DNA of 64,000 bases from an uncultured Oleispira sp. (GTDB lineage Bacteria; Pseudomonadota; Gammaproteobacteria; Pseudomonadales; Oceanobacteraceae): positions 186,001 to 250,000 of the forward strand of contig CAJXUD010000002.1 of the NCBI GenBank assembly GCA_913061415.1. The letters are read 5' to 3'. This document shows positions 1 through 10,380 of this stretch, piece after piece (position 1 is the first letter of the stretch; each line of letters begins with the position of its first letter). The notes below the pieces were generated by a model. It worked only from the letters and a program-made list of their open reading frames with translations. It made no database searches and was not told the DNA's origin. A program made the position numbers and the translations under genes.

Positions 1-317
1 CGCTTTTCTACTGCATTTTTAATTTCAGGATTATTTTGATCAATCGCCGTTGAAACAACAACAACATCGACGCTATCAACATTTTCACCTTGGTGACCTA
101 AAAATACTTCAGCCCCCATATTTATAAGGTGCTGAGTAACGGCAGATTGGCGTAAGTCAGAACCACTAATTTGATAACCTTGGTTTAATAATACTTCAGC
201 AATACCACACATACCCACACCACCAATACCGATGAAATGAATACGTTTTATACGGCGCATTTCAGGAATAGCGTACGCTTCTGCTGGCCCTGAAGTTTGT
301 AAATTATCGTTAGCCAT
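1..317 (-). CDS. murC: UDP-N-acetylmuramate--L-alanine ligase, N-terminal part (runs off window)
   Basis: Only about the first 105 codons are present; the gene continues beyond base 1. MurC adds L-alanine to UDP-MurNAc in the cytoplasm, the first amino-acid step of the peptidoglycan stem peptide. The translated N-terminus shows the dinucleotide-binding-like motif [16 protein letters not shown] followed by [12 protein letters not shown], which is diagnostic of MurC. The ATG at 317 overlaps the murG stop codon by one base (TAATG), so translation is probably coupled. It is the most distal dcw gene visible. The catalytic ATP-binding domain lies outside the window, so intactness cannot be judged. 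Confidence 0.95.
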   Translation of the reverse strand, partial: MANDNLQTSGPAEAYAIPEMRRIKRIHFIGIGGVGMCGIAEVLLNQGYQISGSDLRQSAVTQHLINMGAEVFLGHQGENVDSVDVVVVSTAIDQNNPEIKNAVEK

Positions 318-1459
318 TAATTATTTAACCTTATTTGTTTTATTACTTGCTCTGTCACAACCTGAGTTGCGTTGGCAACCGATGCGCCTTTTGCGGCCAT
401 CGACATTAATTTAATTTTTTCTGGGTTTTCAGCGTAATCTTTTAAACGCTCGGCAAGCCATTGTGCCGTTAACGCTTTCTGCTGCTTAATTTCTGCAGCG
501 CCCGCTTTAACCAAAACCTGCGCATTGGCGGTTTGGTGATCATCAACCGCAAATGGATAGGGAATAAACATCGCAGCTTTGCCAGCACAGGCCAATTCCG
601 AAACAGTAAGGGCACCCGAGCGACAAAGCACAATATCAGCCCAATCATAAGCCGCCGCCATGTCATCAATAAATGGCACAACCTCTGCCTTACCTTCTAA
701 TCCTTTTTCTACATAGCCTTGCTGCACCGTAACAAAATTCTTCTTGCCAACCTGATGCTTAATATTAGGAAGAACCTTCACCAATTCAGATTCGGATAAA
801 CCTTTTGCTAAACCTTCTTTAATCATCAACGCCAAAGCATCCATAACCGTATTATTCAGCGCAACGGCTCCCAAGCTACCACCAACAACCAGTACGTTAA
901 GTCGAGTATTGCCGCTTTGGTTCTCTTGTTTTTTATCACCGAGCGCAACAATTTCTGCGCGTACAGGGTTGCCCGTTGTCAATAAACGATCCAATTTTTT
1001 ACTGCCACGAAACGTATTCGAAAACGCTTGCATCACCACATTCGACATCGGTTTCAATAAGCGATTAGTCATTCCAGGAAAAGCATTTTGCTCATGTATC
1101 AGTAATGGAATACCCAATAACTTGGCCGCAACACCCCCCGGCCCTGTAGCGAAACCGCCTAAACCTAATACCGCATCTGGACGCACAATACGCATAAAGC
1201 GAATGGCTTGATAAATCGCCTTAATGATTTTCCAAGGTGCTGCCAATAGCGCTAACTTACCTTTACCACGCAATCCCGTGACATTAATACAATGCAGTGG
1301 ATAACCTGATTTAGGCACCAAGTCTGCTTCAATTCCCGCCGCTGTTCCTAACCAATGTATTTCATATCCTTGGCTTTTTAATTCATCAGCTACGGCTAAC
1401 GCAGGAAATACATGCCCACCCGTACCACCGGCCATTACCATGACGGTTTTATTTGTCAT
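317..1459 (-). CDS. murG: UDP-GlcNAc:lipid-linked MurNAc-pentapeptide GlcNAc transferase
   Basis: MurG transfers GlcNAc to lipid I to make lipid II on the inner face of the cytoplasmic membrane. The protein (380 aa) has the family's N-terminal glycine motif [13 protein letters not shown] near residue 10, a second glycine motif VVGGSLGA in the middle, and the C-terminal UDP-GlcNAc-binding stretch [21 protein letters not shown] chose the ATG at 1459 rather than the upstream in-frame GTG at 1471: the sequence GGAGG lies 6 nt before the ATG and contains the GTG region itself. The start lies 11 bp inside the end of ftsW and the stop overlaps murC, consistent with a single translationally coupled operon. 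Confidence 0.97.
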   Translation of the reverse strand: MTNKTVMVMAGGTGGHVFPALAVADELKSQGYEIHWLGTAAGIEADLVPKSGYPLHCINVTGLRGKGKLALLAAPWKIIKAIYQAIRFMRIVRPDAVLGLGGFATGPGGVAAKLLGIPLLIHEQNAFPGMTNRLLKPMSNVVMQAFSNTFRGSKKLDRLLTTGNPVRAEIVALGDKKQENQSGNTRLNVLVVGGSLGAVALNNTVMDALALMIKEGLAKGLSESELVKVLPNIKHQVGKKNFVTVQQGYVEKGLEGKAEVVPFIDDMAAAYDWADIVLCRSGALTVSELACAGKAAMFIPYPFAVDDHQTANAQVLVKAGAAEIKQQKALTAQWLAERLKDYAENPEKIKLMSMAAKGASVANATQVVTEQVIKQIRLNN

Positions 1460-2888
1460 CACGACCTCCACTTAACTCTTCAACGTAGGCATCAAAACCT
1501 GTGACATACTCATCTGATTCGGTTTCTTTTTTCGCCTGACCAAGAGCTTTTTTACTATTCGCTTTCGTCGCCTTGTTAATACTTTCTTTCTTAGCTGACT
1601 CTTTTTTAACTGATTCTTTTTTAGCTAACGGCTTCTTACTAGAGTCTTTTTTACTGGATGCTTTTTTACTCGTTTCTTTAGGAGAGCAATCAGAATCTAT
1701 TTCAATACTTACGCGATAAACCAATGCCACCATTACGCAGCAAATAATCAAACTACTACCGCCATAACTGAAGAAAGGCAGTGTTAAACCTTTTGTGGGT
1801 AGCAAGCCCGTATTTACCCCAAGGTTAATAATGATCTGTAAGCCAAATAGCGTGGCAATACCAAAGCAAATAAACCCGCCATACAAGTTACCCATCTTTT
1901 GCGCTTTCCAGCCGATAATCATGCATTGCGCCAAAAAGAATGCTAATAAGCCCAGCGCAAACAAGCCGCCAACCAAGCCCGTTTCTTCTGACCAAATAGC
2001 AAACACAAAATCCGTATGAGCCTCTGGCAGATAGAAAAGCTTTTGCACGCTTTCACCCAAACCAGTTCCCCATAACTCTCCACGCCCAAATGCAATCAGC
2101 GCTTGTGCCAGCTGATAACCAGATCCATAAACGTGGTCTGGATGAAACGGCTGCCAATACGTAGTTAAACGTGCCAATCGATATTCTTCTGCCGTCACAA
2201 CGAGGTATCCTAATACCAAGGTCGCCACCACTAATAAAAAGAACTGCCCGGCCTTAACGCCCCCTAAAAACAACAGGACCAATACCGCGCCCATTAAGAC
2301 CACGACCGAACCAAAGTCAGGTTCCAATAACAACAACACAACAATGAAACCCAAAATAACCAACGGTTTTATAAATCCCGACCATTGATTTTGTACTTCT
2401 GCTTGGCGACGAATCAAATACCCAGAAATATAAAGCACGACCGTTAGCTTTACGATTTCGGAAGGCTGGATTTTCATCACACCTAAATTCAACCAACGTG
2501 CACTACCATTCACTTCGTGCCCGAGTCCTGGAATTAATACCGCAACCAATCCTGCACATCCTAATAGCAGCCATAACCAATCCGTCTTTTGCCACCACGA
2601 TAAAGAGATGCGACTAATCAAGAAGGCTACAAAAATTCCCAATGCGATATAAACACCATGGCGCGTAGAGAAATACGCGGCATTGCCGGTATACGTTTCA
2701 GCAATACTGGTAGAGGCTGACATAACCATCACCCAACCTAATGCCATTAAACCAAGCCATGACCAAACGAGGCTATTCATTTTCACCGCTAATAACTGCG
2801 GAAAATTAGCACTTGGCGATAACGCTTTTAACCAAGCTAAAAAAGGCATATCTTTCGTCGCATCTTTGCGCACGGTACTCGCGGTCAT
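1449..2888 (-). CDS. ftsW: Lipid II polymerase / division SEDS protein FtsW with lysine-rich tail
   Basis: FtsW is the SEDS-family glycosyltransferase that polymerises lipid II at the division septum with FtsI. About ten hydrophobic segments are visible between residues 45 and 390, together with SEDS signatures such as the NGSARWLNLG stretch, QPSEIVKL, LPEAHTDFVFAIWSEETGL and the C-terminal LPFFSYGGSS. At 479 aa it is longer than the usual roughly 400 aa because of an added cytoplasmic tail (from about residue 395) dominated by Lys/Ser in a five-residue rhythm (SKKAS, SKKDS, AKKES, VKKES, AKKES). The start ATG overlaps the murD stop in an ATGA junction. The core call is secure; the tail's role is unknown. 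Confidence 0.96.
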   Translation of the reverse strand: MTASTVRKDATKDMPFLAWLKALSPSANFPQLLAVKMNSLVWSWLGLMALGWVMVMSASTSIAETYTGNAAYFSTRHGVYIALGIFVAFLISRISLSWWQKTDWLWLLLGCAGLVAVLIPGLGHEVNGSARWLNLGVMKIQPSEIVKLTVVLYISGYLIRRQAEVQNQWSGFIKPLVILGFIVVLLLLEPDFGSVVVLMGAVLVLLFLGGVKAGQFFLLVVATLVLGYLVVTAEEYRLARLTTYWQPFHPDHVYGSGYQLAQALIAFGRGELWGTGLGESVQKLFYLPEAHTDFVFAIWSEETGLVGGLFALGLLAFFLAQCMIIGWKAQKMGNLYGGFICFGIATLFGLQIIINLGVNTGLLPTKGLTLPFFSYGGSSLIICCVMVALVYRVSIEIDSDCSPKETSKKASSKKDSSKKPLAKKESVKKESAKKESINKATKANSKKALGQAKKETESDEYVTGFDAYVEELSGGRDDK

Positions 2889-4300
2889 GAAGCCCCCTGC
2901 TCATTGATCATATTCATAACCAATCGCTCAAAAACTTCACCACGTTGTACATAATTATCAAATTGATCAAAGCTTGCGCATGCTGGAGAGAATAAAATCA
3001 CATCACCAGCGCTCGCTAATGCCTTAGCGTTTATCAAGGCTTGTTCTAAACTATCCACAACATTAAGCTCGCATGAAGATTCTAAATTTGCGGCGATCAA
3101 AGAAGCATCGCGGCCAAACAATTGAGCACTCTTCACATTTAACTGACACGCTTCAGCCAAAGGCTCGAAGTCTTGATCCTTACCAACACCACCAGCAATA
3201 AGAATGATATTCTTACTGTCAGGGCTTGCTAAGCCTTCAATAGCGGCCAAGGTTGAACCAACATTGGTGCCTTTAGAATCATTAAAAAATTCAACACCCT
3301 GATTTTCAGCAACCCAGGCACAGCGGTGTGCTAGGCCGGTAAATTCAGCCAGCACTTTTTTAAGCTGCAGACTCTCAACTTTAAAGTCGACTGGCAGTGA
3401 TTCAATTAAAGCAATCGCAGCCAACACATTTAGCTGATTATGACGGCCTTTAATTTTTAAATCGGCAACAGGAAAAATAGGCAGCTGCTCAAACATTAAA
3501 TATTCAGCCTGCACGCCCTGTTCTGTTTCTAACAAAGCAATGGCGTATTGATTTTTTACCGCGACTTTATTATCAGCCATCTTCAAACCAAAACTTTTCT
3601 TTGGCATCGAGGTGCTGACCAAAGGCTGAGTAAGGGTATCTTCACGGTTGATAACAATACTGCGACATCCCTGAAAAATACGGTGCTTCGCTTGATGATA
3701 AGCCAACATAGAATCATAACGATCCATGTGGTCTTCACTTAAGTTCAATACACACGCCACTTCAGCGGCTAAATGATGCGTTGTTTCTAACTGAAAACTC
3801 GATAGCTCTACAACATAACAAGCAAACTCGTCATCTCTTAATAAGACATCCAATACAGGAATACCGATATTGCCGCATACCGCAGGCTTATGACCGGCTG
3901 CCGCTAAAATATCACCCACTAATGTCGTAACGGTACTCTTACCATTCGATCCCGTTATCGCAATCACCGGCTTAGTGACAAATTCGGCAAAGATATCCAC
4001 ATCTCCGCGAACACGACTACCGTGTTTGATCGCCGCAGCAATTGCTGGTTCGGCAATCGCAATACCTGGGCTCACTATTAATTCTTGATATTGAGTCAAT
4101 ACATCAGCATCAAGCTTGCCATTAAAAAACTGGCACTGTGGAAACTCAGTTTCTATCTCTGTCTGATTAGGTAATAACTCACGGGTATCGCATAAATCAA
4201 ACGACATGCCTTTTGCCACCAAAAAACGCGCACACGAAAGCCCAGTCTGGCCCATGCCGATAATTAAACGTTTTTGATCAGAAGCAATCAGGTTTGTCAT
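2885..4300 (-). CDS. murD: UDP-N-acetylmuramoyl-L-alanine--D-glutamate ligase
   Basis: MurD is the cytoplasmic ATP-dependent ligase that adds D-glutamate to UDP-MurNAc-L-Ala. The 471-aa product has the N-terminal UDP-binding region (LIIGMGQTGLSCARFL), the Mur-ligase P-loop AITGSNGKSTVTTL near residue 115, the central metal and ATP region (LNLSEDHMDRY), and the C-terminal FNDSKGTN and LFSPACASFDQF motifs expected of MurD. Length is slightly above the E. coli enzyme. Its 3' end overlaps ftsW by four bases; a 79-bp gap holding 16-bp tandem repeats separates it from mraY upstream. Confidence 0.97.
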   Translation of the reverse strand: MTNLIASDQKRLIIGMGQTGLSCARFLVAKGMSFDLCDTRELLPNQTEIETEFPQCQFFNGKLDADVLTQYQELIVSPGIAIAEPAIAAAIKHGSRVRGDVDIFAEFVTKPVIAITGSNGKSTVTTLVGDILAAAGHKPAVCGNIGIPVLDVLLRDDEFACYVVELSSFQLETTHHLAAEVACVLNLSEDHMDRYDSMLAYHQAKHRIFQGCRSIVINREDTLTQPLVSTSMPKKSFGLKMADNKVAVKNQYAIALLETEQGVQAEYLMFEQLPIFPVADLKIKGRHNQLNVLAAIALIESLPVDFKVESLQLKKVLAEFTGLAHRCAWVAENQGVEFFNDSKGTNVGSTLAAIEGLASPDSKNIILIAGGVGKDQDFEPLAEACQLNVKSAQLFGRDASLIAANLESSCELNVVDSLEQALINAKALASAGDVILFSPACASFDQFDNYVQRGEVFERLVMNMINEQGAS

Positions 4301-4326
4301 ATTTGTTATCTACTTTCTTTAACTAC

Positions 4327-4386
4327 AATCAACTATTTATGAAGAAGCTATCGAGTGAATCAACTATAAAGTGAATCAACTATCGA
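4327..4386. repeat. 16-bp tandem repeats after the mraY stop codon
   Basis: Three copies of AATCAACTAT occur at 4327, 4358 and 4374. Read on the minus strand, units of the form TCGATAGTTGATTCAC / TTTATAGTTGATTCAC follow each other with a 16-bp period and the first unit includes the mraY TAG stop codon. A third, decayed unit follows. This is one of many short tandem duplications in the window and probably arose by local duplication; no function is evident. Confidence 0.8.
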
Positions 4387-5462
4387 ATTTTTAATGTCGC
4401 TAGACCTGCTAATACTAATAGCAAAGTCACAATCCAAAAACGCACAATAACCCGCGGCTCTGGCCAGCCCTTTAATTCATAATGGTGATGCAAAGGCGCC
4501 ATACGGAAAATACGCTTACCAGTTAATTTAAAAGAACCAACTTGCAGGATTACCGACATGGTTTCTGCAACAAAAATACCGCCCATAATGAAGAAGACGA
4601 TTTCTTGGCGAGTAATCACGGCCATCATACCCAAGGCTGCACCCAATGCTAATGACCCCACATCACCCATAAAAACTTGTGCTGGGTAAGTGTTAAACCA
4701 TAAGAAACCAACACCGGCCCCCACCAATGCACCACTGAATACAACCAACTCACCCGCACCCATGACATAAGGGATGGATAAATAATCAGAATAATTAACG
4801 TTGCCAGCAAAATAGGCGCATAAGCCCAAAGCAGCACCCACCATCACGGTTGGCAAAATGGCTAAACCATCTAGGCCGTCGGTTAAGTTGACCGCATTAC
4901 TCGCACCTACAATGACGAAGTAGCTGAGTACAATATAAAAAATACCCAACTCAATAATGACATCTTTAAAAAATGGAATGATTAATGATGTTTCTGCCGA
5001 ACTAGGCGCGGTAGCAAACATATAAATACCTGCCACAATCGCCAAGGCCGATTGCCAAAAATACTTCCAGCGCGCAGGCAATCCGCGAGAGTTCTTTTCA
5101 ACCACTTTGCGATAGTCGTCTATCCAACCAATCACACCAAACGCTAACGTCACTAATAACGTCAGCCAAACATATTTATTCTCTAGGTTGCCCCATAGCA
5201 AAGTACTGACGGTGATCGACAGTAAAATCAAAGCACCACCCATCGTAGGTGTGCCAGCTTTACTCAAATGAGATTTCGGACCATCATCACGAATCGTTTG
5301 ACCAATTTGATATTCACGCAGTTTACGAATAACTTTTGGCCCTAAGAACAAAGCAACTGTTAATGCCGTAATTACCGCAAAAATTGCACGTAACGACAGG
5401 TATTGCACAACCGCAAAACCTGTATGAAATTGTGTTAGATATTCAGCAAGCCATAACAACAT
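4380..5462 (-). CDS. mraY: Phospho-N-acetylmuramoyl-pentapeptide transferase (lipid I synthase)
   Basis: MraY is the integral membrane enzyme that moves phospho-MurNAc-pentapeptide onto undecaprenyl phosphate, making lipid I. The 360-aa protein has the normal length and about ten transmembrane segments. Family motifs are present: [18 protein letters not shown] near residue 60, the DDYRK Asp pair near 115, [10 protein letters not shown] near 193, the catalytic-region FMGDVGS near 265 and the [12 protein letters not shown] histidine motif near 325. It sits three bases downstream of murF and in the standard dcw order. Confidence 0.98.
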   Translation of the reverse strand: MLLWLAEYLTQFHTGFAVVQYLSLRAIFAVITALTVALFLGPKVIRKLREYQIGQTIRDDGPKSHLSKAGTPTMGGALILLSITVSTLLWGNLENKYVWLTLLVTLAFGVIGWIDDYRKVVEKNSRGLPARWKYFWQSALAIVAGIYMFATAPSSAETSLIIPFFKDVIIELGIFYIVLSYFVIVGASNAVNLTDGLDGLAILPTVMVGAALGLCAYFAGNVNYSDYLSIPYVMGAGELVVFSGALVGAGVGFLWFNTYPAQVFMGDVGSLALGAALGMMAVITRQEIVFFIMGGIFVAETMSVILQVGSFKLTGKRIFRMAPLHHHYELKGWPEPRVIVRFWIVTLLLVLAGLATLKIR

Positions 5463-5465
5463 ATT

Positions 5466-6995
5466 TTATTTTTTCCCAATAATATTTAAAGAGTCATCAC
5501 TCTTTAGCGACAGTGCGGTAACAACTTTGTCCATACCGGCACTACGTGAACCTTTAACCAAAAATACCTGGCTAGGTTGTTTATTTTCATTAATGTAATT
5601 TAGCAATTCGCTTTGTGTTTCAAACCAGCGTGCATATTGACTCGCAGCTGCGCTTCCCAGCGTTTTATTATTAATCAACGATTGCTCAAATGCTTTTATG
5701 GCATTACGACAGGCTGTACCTGTCGCAACAAAGTGTGCAATACCTTTTTGCTGTGCATATTCACCTATTTCAGCATGAATCGCTGCGGAGTCTTTTCCTA
5801 ACTCCCCCATATCGCCGAGAACTAACCAAGCGTTGTCTTTCCATAATGCCAACACATCAATCGCCGCTTTCACAGAAGCAGGGCTGGCATTATAGCTATC
5901 GTTTAAAATTCTAATGCGGCCTTCGCCATCAACCCACTGCAAACGGCCATTAACCATAGGCAATGTTGCTAGTTGTGTTGTTATTTCTTCTAACGTTAAG
6001 CCTAGCGCTATACCAGCCGCTATTGCTGATAATGCATTCAATACATTGTGTTGCCCCAGAAGAGGAATATGACAAGCTTGAATCTGTTCAGTGCCCTCTT
6101 GGCCCTGATAAACCACATCAAATTGACTGCCATTTTCATCACAAATAATATTCTTAGCCGTGATATCGGCATGATTTTTTATACCAAAACTTAATACCCG
6201 TCGAGAACACGCGCGTAATACCCAGTCGGCATAAAATGCATCATCGGCATTTAATACCGCGCAGCCATCGCTCGATAAAGAATCAATGATTTCACCCTTG
6301 GTTCGCATAATGGTTTCTATACTGCCAAAACCTTCTAAATGCGCACAACTTACATTGGTAATAATCACCACGTCTGGTTTTGTAAACTGAGCCGTATAAG
6401 CGATCTCGCCTTCTGCGCTAGCACCCAATTCAATCACAGCGGCTTTATGCTGTGGCTCTATGCCTAATAAGGTTAATGGTGCGCCAATATGATTATTAAA
6501 ATTACCTGGCGTTGCCCAGCACTCACCAATTATCTGCATCACATGAGACGCCATCGACTTCACTGAGGTTTTACCCGCACTGCCAGTAATAGCAATTAAA
6601 GGCCCAGTAAATTTTTGGCGATTCCACAAACTGGCCTGACCCAACGCCAATAGTGTATCGGGCACGACTATTAATAACGGCAGTGCATCACTCGGCTCTT
6701 TTAGTTGAGCTTTTGGTTGAACTGTTAGTTGAGCCTGTATTTGTGATTCATCTATAAAAGCTTGATCGACAATCGCCGCAACTGCACCGCTTGTTTTTGC
6801 TTGCTCTAAATAATCATGACCATCAAAGTTATCCCCACGCAGGGCTAAAAAAACATCCCCAGGTTTGATGATGCGAGTATCGGTATTAATACGTTGCGCT
6901 TGAATATTTTCGGCCAATGTATCGCTTGTGCCTTGCTGAACGGAGGCAGACAATGCGTGCGCTAATTCTGTGAGACTAAAAGAAGTCATCATCAT
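5466..6995 (-). CDS. murF: UDP-MurNAc-tripeptide--D-Ala-D-Ala ligase
   Basis: MurF adds the D-Ala-D-Ala dipeptide to complete the UDP-MurNAc-pentapeptide. The 509-aa product shows the P-loop AITGSAGKTSVKSM, the central NVSCAHLEGFGS region and the C-terminal NDSYNASPASVKAA and LVLGDMGELG motifs of MurF. It begins with three consecutive ATG codons at 6995, 6992 and 6989; AGGAGG lies 4 nt before the first, so the exact start among the three is open. The first ATG forms an ATGA overlap with the murE stop. Slightly longer than E. coli MurF owing to a short Gln/Lys-rich insert near residue 95 (AQLTVQPKAQLKEPSD). Confidence 0.96.
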   Translation of the reverse strand: MMMTSFSLTELAHALSASVQQGTSDTLAENIQAQRINTDTRIIKPGDVFLALRGDNFDGHDYLEQAKTSGAVAAIVDQAFIDESQIQAQLTVQPKAQLKEPSDALPLLIVVPDTLLALGQASLWNRQKFTGPLIAITGSAGKTSVKSMASHVMQIIGECWATPGNFNNHIGAPLTLLGIEPQHKAAVIELGASAEGEIAYTAQFTKPDVVIITNVSCAHLEGFGSIETIMRTKGEIIDSLSSDGCAVLNADDAFYADWVLRACSRRVLSFGIKNHADITAKNIICDENGSQFDVVYQGQEGTEQIQACHIPLLGQHNVLNALSAIAAGIALGLTLEEITTQLATLPMVNGRLQWVDGEGRIRILNDSYNASPASVKAAIDVLALWKDNAWLVLGDMGELGKDSAAIHAEIGEYAQQKGIAHFVATGTACRNAIKAFEQSLINNKTLGSAAASQYARWFETQSELLNYINENKQPSQVFLVKGSRSAGMDKVVTALSLKSDDSLNIIGKK

Positions 6996-8551
6996 AAGAC
7001 CTCCTTTATTGAGTCTATTTTTATTGAATCGGCTTGTAGTGATTCTATTGGCTGAGCAACATCCTGATAACCTAACGACAATAATACTGCCTCATCGCTA
7101 TACGGATGTTTGATGCCATCGATATCTTGATATGCTTCATGCCCCTTGCCCGCGATTAATAATAAATCCTGCTCATCAAGCTCTGCCAATGCGATCTCAA
7201 TGGCCTTACTACGATCTATTTCTACCACCACTAACTCTTTACTAGCGGCATCTGAATTTGACTGCATATCGGCAATAATATTGTCTAAATTTTCTTTTCT
7301 TGGGTTGTCCGCAGTCAAGATGACGCGGTCAGCAATGGATTGTGCAATCGCCGTCATTTGCGGGCGCTTGCTGGCATCACGATTACCACCACAACCAAAG
7401 ACGACAACCAGTTTACCCTGAGTTTGTTTTTTCAAGGTCGCGAGTACATTGTGCAAAGCATCCGGTGTATGCGCAAAATCAACCACTGCATTTGCGCAAC
7501 CTACTTTGCTATAGGTTTGCATTCTGCCTGGTGCGGGTGTGATGTACTTAATCGCAGCAATAATGTCAGTAAATGAAGACTTATTATCAACCGCTAATAA
7601 ACTGATCGCGGCTAAAACATTGGCTAGATTAAAATCACCCACCATATTAATGGTGAATTCTGCATCGCCCCATGGCGTTGTAATAGAGGCATCAATCGAC
7701 GCCCCTTTTATTGTCCAGTTTACGACACGAACATCTGCGCTGCTGGAAAAACCATAACTAAACTTCTGCGCACTAATGTCTTTGTCCGCCAATAAGCGCT
7801 GACCATATTCGTCATCGGCATTAATGATGGCGTACTGTAATGTTGGCAATAAAAATAGCTGACGTTTAATGGCAAAATAGCTTTCCATATCGCCATGATA
7901 ATCTAGGTGGTCTTGGCTTAGGTTTGCAAAAACCGCTGTTTCAAAGGTAAGCCCTTCGATGCGTTTTTGTTCAATACCGTGACTAGACACTTCCATCGCA
8001 ACTTGCTCGGCGCCTTCAGCTTTCATCAATGCAAATTGACGCAACAAAACAGCGAGTTCTGGTGTGGTATTTTTGCTTTCTACTATATTCGGCCAAACAC
8101 CAAAACCTAATGTTCCCATTAACCCTGTTGGATGCTCTAAACCATGACTCATCTGCGCCGCAAAACGAGTAATACTGCTTTTACCATTGGTTCCGGTAAC
8201 AGCCATAAGACGCATATCAAAGGCGGTATTTGAAAGCTGATAAAAGTCGATCAATATCTGATTCAGCTTTGATTTTAACTCGTTCACTTCAATGACCGGC
8301 ACGCCAGCGCGAAGACTAATGGCTAAACCACTATCAATGTCTCGTTCAACTTCTAATAAAACCGCTACTGCACCACGCGCTATGGCATCATCGATATAGG
8401 TTTTTCCGTGGCTGGTAATACCCGCTAGAGCGATAAAACAATCACCTACTTTCACATCACGATTATCAGTGACCAAGCCCTTGATGCTGATATCAGGAAT
8501 CGATACATCATCCTGCGTACTATAAGGGGCTAATAGCTGAACCAGTTTCAT
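6992..8551 (-). CDS. murE: UDP-MurNAc-L-Ala-D-Glu--meso-diaminopimelate ligase
   Basis: MurE adds the third stem-peptide residue. The P-loop VTGTNGKSSITRF, NLSQDHLDYHGDM and the motif DNPR (in TADNPRKEN), which marks meso-diaminopimelate rather than lysine specificity in this family, are all visible, as expected for a Gram-negative. The 519-aa length is slightly above typical; the surplus includes a C-terminal tail built of five-codon repeats (ESLQA, DSIKI, DSIKE) encoded by 15-bp tandem units at 7001-7045. Start and stop are ATGA-coupled to ftsI and murF respectively. Confidence 0.97.
   Translation of the reverse strand: MKLVQLLAPYSTQDDVSIPDISIKGLVTDNRDVKVGDCFIALAGITSHGKTYIDDAIARGAVAVLLEVERDIDSGLAISLRAGVPVIEVNELKSKLNQILIDFYQLSNTAFDMRLMAVTGTNGKSSITRFAAQMSHGLEHPTGLMGTLGFGVWPNIVESKNTTPELAVLLRQFALMKAEGAEQVAMEVSSHGIEQKRIEGLTFETAVFANLSQDHLDYHGDMESYFAIKRQLFLLPTLQYAIINADDEYGQRLLADKDISAQKFSYGFSSSADVRVVNWTIKGASIDASITTPWGDAEFTINMVGDFNLANVLAAISLLAVDNKSSFTDIIAAIKYITPAPGRMQTYSKVGCANAVVDFAHTPDALHNVLATLKKQTQGKLVVVFGCGGNRDASKRPQMTAIAQSIADRVILTADNPRKENLDNIIADMQSNSDAASKELVVVEIDRSKAIEIALAELDEQDLLLIAGKGHEAYQDIDGIKHPYSDEAVLLSLGYQDVAQPIESLQADSIKIDSIKEVL
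7001..7045. repeat. 15-bp tandem units encoding the MurE C-terminal tail
   Basis: On the plus strand 7001-7015, 7016-7030 and 7031-7045 are successive 15-bp units ending in GAGTC, GAATC and GATTC. The first two are clearly related (CTCCTTTATTGAGTC and TATTTTTATTGAATC); the third is decayed. They encode the repeated five-residue DSIK(I/E) pattern at the end of MurE. The first unit also supplies the murF Shine-Dalgarno. Confidence 0.7.
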
Positions 8552-10284
8552 AATGTGGAGATCTCCGCTACGTGGAAATCTTTGCTTTGGTCAGGAGCGA
8601 TCTGCAAAGTGCGCATCGCCTCTTCCATAATTCGACCAAATACCGGAGCGGCTACTTCACCACCATAATATTCTTGTCCTTGGGGCTGGTCGATCACCAC
8701 GACTAAAACAAAACGTGGATCAGAAATGGGGGCGATACCGGCAAAAATCGAGGTATATTCAGAATCTTGATAACCTTCTTTACCCACTTTATGCGAGGTT
8801 CCTGTTTTCCCCCCAACACGATAGCCTTCTACTTTTGCCCGCGTACCTGTGCCACCTTTTTGCGTGACTGTTTCTAGCATTTCGCTCATATCTTTTGCCA
8901 CGGCTTCAGGCATAATTTGTTCACACGGTGTTTGAGTATTGGTCAGAATCAAACGCGCTTCTTGTACGCAACCGTGATTAGCAAACGCGGTATAAGCTTG
9001 CGCTAGCTGTAACGGCGTTACTGATAAACCATAACCATACGATAACGTCGCCAAGCCTAACTTATCGAGTTTTTGCGGGTAGGGTAAATGCCCAACCGCT
9101 TCACCCGGAAAACCCAAAGCTGTTGCCTGGCCTAGCTTTGCATCGTGCAACATACTCCACAAATACTCAGCGCCCATTTCATGTGCTAATTTTGTAACAC
9201 CAATATTACTCGACTTTCTGATTATTCCGGTTAAATCTAAGCGCCCATAATCTCGGTGGTCACGAATGGTTTTATGTTTAATACGCATATAACCCGGTGA
9301 CGTATTAACGATAGAATCTGCCTTGTATTTACCTTGCTTAAGTGCAGCCGCAACAGTAAACGCTTTCATCGTAGAGCCTGGTTCAACCATGTCTGTTAGC
9401 GCCCGATTTCGCATATCTTTAGCATTCAGAGTGGCGCGATTATTTGGATTGTAAGAAGGACGATTAACCAAGGCTAAGATATCGCCATTGCGTGCATCTA
9501 ATAAAACAGCGCTCCCCCAGTTTGCCTTATGTGCTTGCACAACCGCTTTCAGTTCTCGGTACGCCAAATATTGCAAACGAAGATCCAGCGTTAGCTTTAA
9601 ATCATTGCCCGGCTCAGCGACGGCAGAAACATTCAGCTGCTTAATAACATTGCCTAATAAATCTTTAACCACTCGCTGTTGACCCGACGTACCCTGCAAC
9701 CAATCTTCATAAGCAAGCTCTAAACCTTCTTGACCTTTGCCATCAATATTAGTCATTCCAACAACGTGCGAAGTTACTTCAGAGGCAGGGTAAAAACGAC
9801 GATATTCTGTTTCAGAAAAAACGCCACGCATTTTTAAGGCTAATACTTTATTGGCTTTTTCTGGTGGTAGGTGACGTTGCACATACATAAAGCCCTGCTG
9901 ACGATTACGCTTTAATCGGCGCGTTAACTTATTCGTCGATATACCTAAACTTGCAGCAAGCTTTGGCGCATTGGCTGCATCAAATAATTTAGGATTAAGC
10001 CATAGACTGGTTACAGGAGAGCTGACCGCCAGAGGCTCTCCATAGCGATCTTCAATATCACCACGTAATGCCGGGATCGACTCATCACGTACCATGCGCT
10101 GCTCACCTTGAGCCGCTAAGAAAGACTGGTTAACTAAATGCAAATACCCCATACGTCCCGCTACAACAATTAACAAGAATAGGAATACGCCCAGTACCAA
10201 CGCGAAGCGCCAGACTGGAATGCGATATTCAACTGTCGTTGTTAATGCTGTTGTTGCAGCTTTTTTAGTACGGGGATTAGCCAC
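8548..10284 (-). CDS. ftsI: Septal peptidoglycan transpeptidase PBP3
   Basis: FtsI cross-links septal peptidoglycan, anchored in the inner membrane with its catalytic domain in the periplasm. The 578-aa protein has one N-terminal transmembrane helix (about residues 26-46), a PBP dimerisation domain, and the class B transpeptidase motifs in order: STMK (in VEPGSTMKAFT, catalytic Ser), SSN (KSSNIGVTKL) and KTGTS (VGGKTGTSHKVG). Length is normal. Upstream, a 96-bp gap separates it from ftsL; downstream it overlaps murE by four bases. Confidence 0.98.
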   Translation of the reverse strand: MANPRTKKAATTALTTTVEYRIPVWRFALVLGVFLFLLIVVAGRMGYLHLVNQSFLAAQGEQRMVRDESIPALRGDIEDRYGEPLAVSSPVTSLWLNPKLFDAANAPKLAASLGISTNKLTRRLKRNRQQGFMYVQRHLPPEKANKVLALKMRGVFSETEYRRFYPASEVTSHVVGMTNIDGKGQEGLELAYEDWLQGTSGQQRVVKDLLGNVIKQLNVSAVAEPGNDLKLTLDLRLQYLAYRELKAVVQAHKANWGSAVLLDARNGDILALVNRPSYNPNNRATLNAKDMRNRALTDMVEPGSTMKAFTVAAALKQGKYKADSIVNTSPGYMRIKHKTIRDHRDYGRLDLTGIIRKSSNIGVTKLAHEMGAEYLWSMLHDAKLGQATALGFPGEAVGHLPYPQKLDKLGLATLSYGYGLSVTPLQLAQAYTAFANHGCVQEARLILTNTQTPCEQIMPEAVAKDMSEMLETVTQKGGTGTRAKVEGYRVGGKTGTSHKVGKEGYQDSEYTSIFAGIAPISDPRFVLVVVIDQPQGQEYYGGEVAAPVFGRIMEEAMRTLQIAPDQSKDFHVAEISTL

Positions 10285-10380
10285 GTTACGCTGTGCCTTT
10301 CATTTTGTATTACCTTAAAATCATTCCATGAACGTATTATTTATTATTGTTAAATCCCACCCTGGGATAACGATCAAAAC

